From Vibrio brasiliensis LMG 20546 (lineage in GTDB: Bacteria > Pseudomonadota > Gammaproteobacteria > Enterobacterales > Vibrionaceae), in contig NZ_AEVS01000081.1 in the NCBI RefSeq assembly GCF_000189255.1, positions 1 through 64,000 on the forward strand: 64,000 bases of DNA, in the 5' to 3' direction. The translations under genes and the position numbers were made by a program. The notes under the pieces were generated by a model. It made no database searches. It was not told the origin of the DNA and worked only from the letters and a program-made list of their open reading frames with translations. This document shows, piece by piece, positions 43,386-49,983 of the stretch. Within the stretch, counting starts at the first letter, position 1; each line of letters opens with the position of its first letter.

Positions 43386-43410
43386 CAATAGGAAGGGAAG
43401 GGGAGTGTTA

Positions 43411-43458
43411 TTAACGAAGCTTCGCCATTCTTGCCGGGTGGGTTTTAACTACAATCAT
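43411..43458 (-). CDS. Short leader peptide upstream of rsgA (15 residues)
   Basis: The reading frame is MIVVKTHPARMAKLR then stop, with a clear AGGAG six bases before this ATG (a second ATG directly upstream would give one more Met). It lies 104 bases before rsgA in the same direction, behind an extended -10 (TGCTAGAAT, 43494-43502 on the minus strand). Basic residues are prominent. A regulatory leader peptide is inferred. Confidence 0.45.
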   Translation of the reverse strand: MIVVKTHPARMAKLR

Positions 43459-43504
43459 CATATTCTCCTATCAATTTGTTTCATTTCAGTGCAATTCTAG
43501 CAAA

Positions 43505-43528
43505 AGAGGTGGGGAAATTCCCACCTCT
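43505..43528 (-). terminator. Terminator of the copper-delivery operon
   Basis: AGAGGTGGG and CCCACCTCT, a 9-bp stem with a 6-base loop, followed on the minus strand by UUUU. It lies 14 bases after the stop of the PCu(A)C gene. Confidence 0.85.
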
Positions 43529-43541
43529 GAGCGCAAAGATT

Positions 43542-43988
43542 TTAGTGCTTATGTTTCATGCCGCTCATGACTTTTTTAACTGGAGCGGTGAAAGTGTGCT
43601 TTTCACCATTGGCGAAGGTCAGCTGAACGTCGATTTCCTGATCCTCAGCCAAAGGAGCTTTGAGGTCAAACAGCATGATATGTAAGCTGCCCGGCTTTAG
43701 CTCAACTTTGCCTTTAGCCGGAATAGTGATGCGATCTACCTGGCGCATCTTCATCACTTCACCTTCTTTGATGACATCGTGCAGCTCGACTTTACCAGCT
43801 GCATCTGTCGTCGCCGACACAATGTAACGCTCCTTGTCTCCGCGGTTCATAAACTCACCAAATACAGCGCTAGTTACCGCTGTTGGGGGAGTTGCGCGTG
43901 CATAGGCGTGGTGAGCCATGATGTCCATTTTTGCTTGAGCTAATGGGCTTAGGGCTAAAGATGCCAGTAGCAGGGCTTTAAGTTTCAT
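43542..43988 (-). CDS. PCu(A)C-family periplasmic copper chaperone
   Basis: The 148-residue secreted protein has a Sec signal ending near AQA-KM (residue 19). It carries the copper motif H(M)x10Mx21HxM: ELHDVIKEGEVMKMRQV near 71-86 and LHIM near 106-109. A Met/His tail (MSGMKHKH) may add a binding site. PCu(A)C proteins pass Cu(I) to the CuA site of cytochrome oxidase with a Sco protein, which is directly upstream. The gap is 4 bases, so the genes are one operon. Confidence 0.92.
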   Translation of the reverse strand: MKLKALLLASLALSPLAQAKMDIMAHHAYARATPPTAVTSAVFGEFMNRGDKERYIVSATTDAAGKVELHDVIKEGEVMKMRQVDRITIPAKGKVELKPGSLHIMLFDLKAPLAEDQEIDVQLTFANGEKHTFTAPVKKVMSGMKHKH

Positions 43989-43992
43989 TTAA

Positions 43993-44586
43993 CTATCCTT
44001 CTGATGTAACAGTTTTAAATGCTTCGACCAGCGGAGCTGGTGTCAGTGTGTGTGGCACTTTAGTAATCAATGTGCCATCTGGTTTTAAGAAATAAAAATA
44101 GGAGCTGTGATCAAGGGTGTACTTGAGCTCAGAGTTTTCTAATTCTGTCTTACGGAATATGACGCCGTACTTGTGCGCAAGAGGAGTTGTCACTTCTAGC
44201 GGCGCAGAAAGCCCTTCAATCATAGGGTGAAAGTATTGAGCGTATTTGTATGAATCAGCCGCCGCATCACGCTCTGGATCGAGTGAGATAAACACAGGGC
44301 GGAAGTGACTTTTCGTCTGCTCATCGACCTGATTCAATGCTCCTGCGAGCATAGCCAAAGAGGTTGGACAAACGTCTGGACAACGAGTGAATCCAAAATA
44401 GACCACGCGAATACGCGAATCCTGATCATCAAAAAGATTGACTGGCTGGTTGTTCTCACCAAACAAAACAACATCAGATGATTGCTGTTCACCGGACGTC
44501 GATTGTGGTTGTTGATCGAGATAAGTTTTAAGGCCAAAGCCCAACACAAATGCGACGACTAAGATTAACGACCAATTTCGGCTCAT
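43993..44586 (-). CDS. SCO1/SenC-family copper-thiol protein
   Basis: The 197-residue protein has one N-terminal membrane anchor (about 6-22) and a thioredoxin-like domain facing the periplasm. The copper-binding CPDVCP motif is near residue 76 and the conserved His lies in DHSSYFYFLKPDG near 163. Sco proteins insert copper into, or keep reduced, the CuA site of cytochrome c oxidase. The start overlaps the previous ORF by four bases, and the PCu(A)C gene follows after 4 bases. Confidence 0.92.
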   Translation of the reverse strand: MSRNWSLILVVAFVLGFGLKTYLDQQPQSTSGEQQSSDVVLFGENNQPVNLFDDQDSRIRVVYFGFTRCPDVCPTSLAMLAGALNQVDEQTKSHFRPVFISLDPERDAAADSYKYAQYFHPMIEGLSAPLEVTTPLAHKYGVIFRKTELENSELKYTLDHSSYFYFLKPDGTLITKVPHTLTPAPLVEAFKTVTSEG

Positions 44587-45011
44587 CGTTCCATCCTTAT
44601 TGAAGTTTTGATTGATTCGCTGTTATCACTCACTGAGCCATACCAGGTCATGGCGTCAGTAGTACAGACTGGCAGAATAACCTGTCCGGAGAAATTTCCT
44701 TGCGGGTTCTTGTCTAGCTTAAATACGACGGTACCCATATCCATCTCATAGCCTTGCAAAGTCATTAGCAGATGATCGCTGTCAGATTGTGGCCACGATA
44801 CTTCGATTTGCGTTGGGACTAGAGGCTGACTGGTATCTTTGTCGACCTGAATGATGACATCACCCTGCTGGCAACTTTGTGTTGTTAGCAAACAGTATTG
44901 ATCAAGTGAGACTTGCTGCTGAGTTGCTTGATACCAATTAATTAGGTCGCTGGCAAAGAATCCACTGCCTATAGCGGCGAGGACCAGTAGCAACTTGGCG
45001 AATGTGGGCAT
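44583..45011 (-). CDS. Membrane-anchored protein of the Sco/PCu(A)C operon, unknown function
   Basis: The 142-residue protein has an N-terminal hydrophobic helix (about 5-22) and a periplasmic domain of beta-rich character with four Cys (CLLTTQSC, then C in VILPVCTTD). I do not recognise a named family, but small proteins of this kind precede Sco genes in marine gammaproteobacteria. The overlap with the Sco gene (ATGA) ties it to copper delivery. It may be a thiol or copper-binding partner. Confidence 0.6.
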   Translation of the reverse strand: MPTFAKLLLVLAAIGSGFFASDLINWYQATQQQVSLDQYCLLTTQSCQQGDVIIQVDKDTSQPLVPTQIEVSWPQSDSDHLLMTLQGYEMDMGTVVFKLDKNPQGNFSGQVILPVCTTDAMTWYGSVSDNSESIKTSIRMER

Positions 45012-45105
45012 GATTTCGATCTCTGGGATTTATAGCGACAGCAATGCTAGCACATATCGCTATAAATCCATGAGATTGCGGGTAAAAATGTGCTCGTTAT
45101 CAAGC

Positions 45106-45645
45106 CTATAGCGTACGGTTTTTTTGGATGCCATAGATAGCATGGTCAAGAATACGGTCGCCTACTTTTTCCTGATTAGTGAGTATTCCCTCTAAGGTCA
45201 TTCCTGCCCTTTCGGCAACCTGACGACTCGGTAGATTTTCCACTGCGGCAGACAGTTGTACTTTCTCTAGTTTGAGTTGTTCAAAGGCATGAGTGATGAG
45301 GAATTTCACCACTCGGGTTACGATTCCTTTGCCTTGCTGATGTTTAGAGATCCAATAACCAATTTCTGCACACTGGGTATCATAATTGATGCGGTTATAG
45401 CTACAGTTACCGACCAGTTCACCGTTATAAATGATTGCGCAGGTCATTGACTTGCCGTCGGCATACTCGTGCAGGACACGTTGAACAAACAGCCTGAAAT
45501 CTTGTTCACGATTGCAGTGAACAGGCCAGGCTAACCACTGGGATAGGTAGTCTATCTGGTCCTGGACTATAGCAGCGTATTTTACGGCGAATGATTCTTG
45601 GACTAGAGCGATAGAAATCTCATCATCAATTTTAAGGCTAAACAT
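45106..45645 (-). CDS. GNAT-family N-acetyltransferase, RimJ/RimL-like
   Basis: The 179-residue cytoplasmic enzyme transfers acetyl from acetyl-CoA to an amine, most likely a protein N-terminus or antibiotic. The GNAT core is visible: GYWISKHQQGKGIVTRVVKF near 110-130 (the RxxGxG/A pyrophosphate loop QQGKGI), VQLSAAVENLPSRQVAERAGM near 137-157. RimL proteins acetylate ribosomal L7/L12; which substrate applies here is unclear. It is monocistronic. The stretch 45646-45869 holds an 18-bp AT-only-edged palindrome (45717-45734) and no further gene. Confidence 0.82.
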   Translation of the reverse strand: MFSLKIDDEISIALVQESFAVKYAAIVQDQIDYLSQWLAWPVHCNREQDFRLFVQRVLHEYADGKSMTCAIIYNGELVGNCSYNRINYDTQCAEIGYWISKHQQGKGIVTRVVKFLITHAFEQLKLEKVQLSAAVENLPSRQVAERAGMTLEGILTNQEKVGDRILDHAIYGIQKNRTL

Positions 45646-45869
45646 ACTATCTCACTTGCATAACGGTTTGAACTAACGCTATCAGAGTTAAAAGGTGATG
45701 GCTACATAGCAAGACTGAAATAAAATTTTATTTCTGGCACGAAAATAATGCACTACGTTGCACAAGTCACAGATCTGTTAATAACCTTTCATAAAACATG
45801 GTTAGAAGCTACATCTTTAGTTTACCCTCGTACGATAAAAAATATTTATAATTAGTTTTAAGTGTTCGA

Positions 45870-47147
45870 ATGAAATTGCCCAAGGAAGACGTGAACGTTG
45901 ATTTGCGTCGCGTATTATTTGAAATAGCTTATGCACTGGACGCGGTTGGAGTAGACGATATTTATCATGGCCATAGGGTTGCTTACATTGCCTATCGATG
46001 TGCGCAGCGACTAGGGTGGAGCGAAGAGAGGGCTCAGACGGTTTTCTCTCTCGGCTTAATCCATGATTGTGGTGTATCTGATACGGCTGAGGGTGCACAG
46101 CTTTTAGAGAAATTTGTTCCACGTAGTACCGAAAATCACTGTGTAAGAGGCTACGAGCTATTAAAAGCTTGTCGCCATCTTAGCGATCTTGCCACTCCGA
46201 TCCTATACCATCACACCTGGTGGCAAGAGTTAGCTGAACTTGATGTCGTCAGTGAACAAGATAAGCAATACGCCGCTTTGATTTTTCTGTCTGATCGGTT
46301 GGACTACCTGCATAGTAAAAACGCCCTCGATGCGTTTGGTAATATTACTGACGTGGGTAAACAGCGAATTTTACGTGAATTAGAGACTAATGCTGGATCT
46401 ATGTTTGAGCCTGAGCAGGTTCATCATATGGCTGAGCTGGTCGTATGTGATGATTTCTGGTTTTCGATGGAAGCGAGATATATTGAGAGTCTGTCGAATA
46501 ACTTTTTGCATATGCCATGTTTTGCCAGCGAGATTGGTTTGGAAGGATCAATCGAAGTCGCTGAACTGTTCGCCCAGATCGTTGATGCAAAGAGTTCATT
46601 TACCTACCAACACTCGCAGCATGTTGCTCAACTGACCGAGTTTTTAGCTCGAAAGTTGGGTTACTCAGAAAAAACCAGCCGCACACTTTATCTTGCTGGT
46701 CTGATTCATGATATTGGTAAGCTTAAAACGCCAAGTTCGATTTTACATAAACCGAGCGCGTTAACCGATGAAGAGTACGCTTGTATTAAACGCCATGCGA
46801 CCGATTCCAGACACGCTTTACAGAGTATGTTTACCAATTCGAAAGTGATTCAGTGGGCGTCTAATCACCATGAGCGTCTTGATGGAACTGGCTACCCTCT
46901 TGGACTGACAGCGGAAAGTTTGGATGGACCAAGCCGGTTAGTCGCAGTGGCGGACGTATTTCAGGCGTTAACGCAGTCGAGACCTTACCGAGCCGGTTTA
47001 CCTCTGGATAACGCGATCAGCATTATTGGTGATTTGGTCGAAAATGGTAAGTTAGATCAGCAAGTGTTTGATTGCCTGGTGGCGAATGCGAATGAGTGTT
47101 ATCGAATCTCTATTGGGCAGCAATACTTCGAGCCAGCAGTCGCATAA
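45870..47147 (+). CDS. Tandem-HD cyclic-dinucleotide phosphodiesterase, HD-GYP type
   Basis: The 425-residue protein has an N-terminal HD-like domain (HGHRVAYIAYRCAQ near 33; GLIHDCGVS near 63) and a C-terminal HD-GYP domain. The latter has HSQHVAQLTEFLARKLG near 247, LIHDIGK near 278, and the full diagnostic HHERLDGTGYP near 331-341. Both HD pairs are present, so it should hydrolyse a cyclic dinucleotide. V. cholerae has similar two-domain HD-GYP proteins (V-cGAP group) that cleave 3'3'-cGAMP, and this protein recalls them. Cyclic di-GMP remains the safer general substrate. It starts at the ATG at 45870 with no strong ribosome site. Confidence 0.88.
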   Translation: MKLPKEDVNVDLRRVLFEIAYALDAVGVDDIYHGHRVAYIAYRCAQRLGWSEERAQTVFSLGLIHDCGVSDTAEGAQLLEKFVPRSTENHCVRGYELLKACRHLSDLATPILYHHTWWQELAELDVVSEQDKQYAALIFLSDRLDYLHSKNALDAFGNITDVGKQRILRELETNAGSMFEPEQVHHMAELVVCDDFWFSMEARYIESLSNNFLHMPCFASEIGLEGSIEVAELFAQIVDAKSSFTYQHSQHVAQLTEFLARKLGYSEKTSRTLYLAGLIHDIGKLKTPSSILHKPSALTDEEYACIKRHATDSRHALQSMFTNSKVIQWASNHHERLDGTGYPLGLTAESLDGPSRLVAVADVFQALTQSRPYRAGLPLDNAISIIGDLVENGKLDQQVFDCLVANANECYRISIGQQYFEPAVA

Positions 47148-47165
47148 CTGCTAGCTCGGATGTGA

Positions 47166-47816
47166 TTATTGTTGGTTGATGAAGGCTTTGAAACGAGCTT
47201 GGGTTGCTGCGTCAGCCTTGCTGTACCAAAAATGCAGCATCTCTTCGGCGGTGTTATCGCCAGCTTTAGTCGTATTTTGATCGATCTTAGCCGGTAAGGT
47301 CACAGGAACGACGGCTGCAGTTGCTGTGGCGACCGCCGCAATACCACCTCTACGGTTGTAATCCGCCAGTTCGATTCTATGGTTACGTCCTATCTGCATC
47401 CCATCTTTAACAAGCTTGTCTTGTTTCACTGCGATAGGCTTCCCGCTGTTATCAAGTAGTGACCATTCCACTTCGCGGATCTGCTTAGCTCCGTCATGTT
47501 CGTTACGATATTTTGGCAATTCAAACTCTAACGCAGTATCACTAGCAGAGAATGTGCCTACAAGAGGATCACTTTCCAGAATAACGCGGTCTTTGCCCTG
47601 GTCGAAATATGGCTGGTACTTAAATAGGATCTGGTTTTCACCGTCTGGTAGGGTCAGAGTTTTGTTTGCTGAGAAGAAACCACCAGAAACCTCTGGTTTG
47701 CTGTCATTTACCACCAAGACGTCGATTGTGTCTGGGATGGCAATAGTGACATCCGCAGCTGCTGTTGCGCTGAGCCCTAACATCACAGCAGCAACAGGTG
47801 TTGTTTTAATTTTCAT
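47166..47816 (-). CDS. DUF2057 family exported protein (YccT-like)
   Basis: The 216-residue protein has a Sec signal (cleavage near ATAAA-DV, residue 22) and the DUF2057 fold, recalling E. coli YccT. It contains a beta-rich domain (TIAIPDTIDVLVVNDSKPEV near 24-43; NQILFKYQPYFDQG near 61-74) and a hydrophobic patch (AAVATATAAVVPVTLPAK near 163-180). Family function is largely unknown; YccT has been linked to surface or biofilm regulation. It is convergent with the HD-GYP gene, 18 bases apart, with no clear terminator. Confidence 0.8.
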   Translation of the reverse strand: MKIKTTPVAAVMLGLSATAAADVTIAIPDTIDVLVVNDSKPEVSGGFFSANKTLTLPDGENQILFKYQPYFDQGKDRVILESDPLVGTFSASDTALEFELPKYRNEHDGAKQIREVEWSLLDNSGKPIAVKQDKLVKDGMQIGRNHRIELADYNRRGGIAAVATATAAVVPVTLPAKIDQNTTKAGDNTAEEMLHFWYSKADAATQARFKAFINQQ

Positions 47817-48242
47817 TTTTGTTTCCTAGTAAACAGGCGCTTATCCCCTATGAGATTGCCTAGCTCACCGCATGATTTCAATATACAAATGTGAGAAGTT
47901 TGAAAAATTCATCAAAGCTTAATCATCCTCTAACTAGAGAGTGGCGAATTGATAAATTTGAGCTATGTTTCACGGTAATTTTTGACCAATTAGGACTATA
48001 ATTAAATCTGTGTTCAATGAATCAGGAGGATGACGCTGTGGTATGTAGTAAAATGTTAGACAACAGATTAGTGTTGTCGCCATGGTATAGCATTGATTAC
48101 ACCCTATCCCTGCTCAACAAAGAGTCAACGTCTCGTTAATTTTCTCAGGTGCATTCGCACCTAGGCTAGTACATCTAAATTAAACCATTCGCGCTAACTA
48201 AATAGCCGCGAACAGAACAGATCTATCTATAGGAAATTAACA
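47817..48242 (+). promoter_or_regulatory. Leader and promoter region of tnaA (426-bp intergenic)
   Basis: A -10 TATAAT is at 47997-48002 with no good -35, which fits activator dependence such as CRP; only a weak CRP half-site (TCACG, 47970-47974) is visible. The TnaC-like leader peptide is at 48038-48139. A CG-rich hairpin (TTCGCG 48188-48193, CGCGAA 48207-48212) precedes tnaA. No other gene was seen. Confidence 0.5.
48038..48139 (+). CDS. tnaC: TnaC-like tryptophanase leader peptide
   Basis: A GTG start 8 bases after AGGAGG opens a 33-residue ORF (a shorter reading begins at ATG 48053). It contains SPWYSIDYTL, matching the W-x-x-I-D core of TnaC peptides, such as the KWFNID of E. coli; Trp and Asp are the residues needed for tryptophan-induced ribosome stalling. 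The expected Pro eight residues after Asp is absent, as the sequence runs YTLSLLNKES. It ends 103 bases before tnaA. Role in tryptophan-controlled antitermination is inferred. Confidence 0.65.
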   Translation: MVCSKMLDNRLVLSPWYSIDYTLSLLNKESTSR

Positions 48243-49640
48243 ATGAAACGTATCCCAGAACCTTTCCGCATCAAAATGGTTGAACCAATCAAGATGACCA
48301 CTTACGACGATCGCGTCGAAGCGCTTAATGAGGCGGGTTTAAACCCATTTTTGCTCAGAAGTGACGATGTCTATATTGACTTGTTAACAGACTCTGGAAC
48401 AGGTGCGATGAGTGACAACCAGTGGGCGGGCTTAATGATGGGCGACGAGTCGTACGCTGGTAGCCGTAACTACTACAATTTGTGTGCGGCGGTGGAGCAC
48501 TTCTTTGGTTACAAGCTAACGGTTCCTGCACACCAAGGGCGTGGCGCGGAACAGATCTTGTTCCCTGCACTTATCGAGCGTATGAAAACGGTGCGTGGTG
48601 GTAAAGATCCTGTCTTTATCTCTAACTATCACTTTGATACTACCGCAGGTCATATCGAGCTAAATGGTGGTAAGGCAATTAATGTGGTTGATAAGCATGC
48701 GTTTGACACCACAACCCCTTACGACTGGAAAGGCAACTTCGATCTTGAGAGGCTGGAAGCGACGATTGAAGAGCACGGTTCGGAAAACATCTGTGCGATT
48801 ATCACCACAGTGACCTGTAATAGCTCCGGTGGTCAGCCAGTGTCGATGGCGAATATGCGTGCAGTGTATGAGATCGCGACTAAGAATGATATTCCAGTGG
48901 TTATAGACTCAGCGCGATACTGTGAAAATGCTTATTTCATCAAGCAACGAGAAGAGGGTTATCAGGATAAGTCGATTCTGGAAATCATTCGTGAAATGTA
49001 CCAGTACGGCGACATGCTCACTATGTCCGCTAAAAAAGACCCTATGGTTAATATTGGCGGCTTGTGCTGTATTCGTGATCATGAAGAGCTTTTCCAGGCA
49101 GTTCGTACTCGCTGTGTTCCAATGGAAGGCTTTGTGACTTACGGTGGTATGGCTGGCCGTGATATGGAAGCACTGGCTCGCGGATTGTATGAAGGCGCGG
49201 ATGAAGACTATCTACATTACCGTATCAGTCAGGTCGAGTACTTAGGTGAGCGACTAAGAGAAGGTGGCATTCCAATTCAGTACCCGACGGGCGGCCATGC
49301 AGTATTCGTTGATGCGGCGAAGATTCTTCCTCATATCCCTGCAAATGAGTTCCCTGCTCAGGTCCTGTGTAATGCACTGTATCTTGAAGCAGGAATTCGA
49401 GCAGTGGAAATTGGCTCGTTGCTGCTTGGCCGTGATCCAGAGACAGGAGAACAGAAAGCGTCTGAGCTTGAGCTAATGCGTTTGACTATTCCAAGACGTG
49501 TCTACACTAACGATCATATGGATTACATCGCTGATGCAATCATCGCATTGAAAGAGCGAGCGCACGAGTTAAAAGGACTAACCTTTGACTATGAGCCTCC
49601 TGTTCTTCGTCATTTCACGGCACGTTTTAAGTCTAAATAA
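48243..49640 (+). CDS. tnaA: Tryptophanase, Proteus-type
   Basis: The 465-residue PLP enzyme breaks tryptophan to indole, pyruvate and ammonia. PLP Lys is in [12 protein letters not shown] near 264, and the substrate-binding [15 protein letters not shown] near 53-67, HQGRGAEQ near 99 and [15 protein letters not shown] near 223-238 are typical. From memory the sequence is much closer to Proteus vulgaris tryptophanase ([21 protein letters not shown]) than to the E. coli and V. cholerae TnaA proteins. Tyrosine phenol-lyase is a related alternative, but its N-terminus and RG-EN active-site blocks differ. A GGAAATTAACA site precedes the ATG. Confidence 0.88.
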   Translation: MKRIPEPFRIKMVEPIKMTTYDDRVEALNEAGLNPFLLRSDDVYIDLLTDSGTGAMSDNQWAGLMMGDESYAGSRNYYNLCAAVEHFFGYKLTVPAHQGRGAEQILFPALIERMKTVRGGKDPVFISNYHFDTTAGHIELNGGKAINVVDKHAFDTTTPYDWKGNFDLERLEATIEEHGSENICAIITTVTCNSSGGQPVSMANMRAVYEIATKNDIPVVIDSARYCENAYFIKQREEGYQDKSILEIIREMYQYGDMLTMSAKKDPMVNIGGLCCIRDHEELFQAVRTRCVPMEGFVTYGGMAGRDMEALARGLYEGADEDYLHYRISQVEYLGERLREGGIPIQYPTGGHAVFVDAAKILPHIPANEFPAQVLCNALYLEAGIRAVEIGSLLLGRDPETGEQKASELELMRLTIPRRVYTNDHMDYIADAIIALKERAHELKGLTFDYEPPVLRHFTARFKSK

Positions 49641-49658
49641 TCATCATCGATGAGTAAG

Positions 49659-49704
49659 ATAGCACTGCTTGATCTCTTTTTGATTTTGCAGTGCTATATT
49701 TTAA
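49659..49704 (+). terminator. Terminator after tnaA
   Basis: ATAGCACTGC (49659-49668) pairs with GCAGTGCTAT (49688-49697), a 10-bp stem with a 19-base loop, followed by ATTTTAATC. It lies 19 bases past the stop. Confidence 0.75.
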
Positions 49705-49871
49705 TCTTTTGCTAATTGATAGATATATAATCTGTGATTTTTCCTACAGAATCCTTCTTTCGCTACTTGCTGCTTCCTGGCCAAAATTTGAGTCAATATC
49801 TTCTTTGTGATGTAACAACGTGATAACAACTAAATAATTTCACATGTTGACTCGAAATTAGTGGCTATTCT

Positions 49872-49900
49872 TTTTCTCCATGAAGAAAGTTTCTTAAATA
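49872..49900 (+). promoter_or_regulatory. Predicted promoter of the first chitinase gene, shared element
   Basis: A -10 TAAATA (49895-49900) lies inside AAGAAAGTTTCTTAAATA, which recurs with two changes at 52805-52822 before the second chitinase. With a 17-base spacer, the -35 would be TTTTCT (49872-49877). The element ends 83 bases before this ATG and 77 before the other. The rest of 49705-49983 holds no gene. Confidence 0.55.
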
Positions 49901-49983
49901 CTTGTCGGGATGTTCCCTCATTTGTAGGAGAACAGATTGAACTTTGGTTTTAGGGATTAAAACGAGTAATGAGAGAAATAGTT

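Noticed and set aside
47957-47978. CRP site before the tryptophanase leader
   Set aside because: Only one half (TCACG) resembles the consensus; the other half does not fit at the right spacing.
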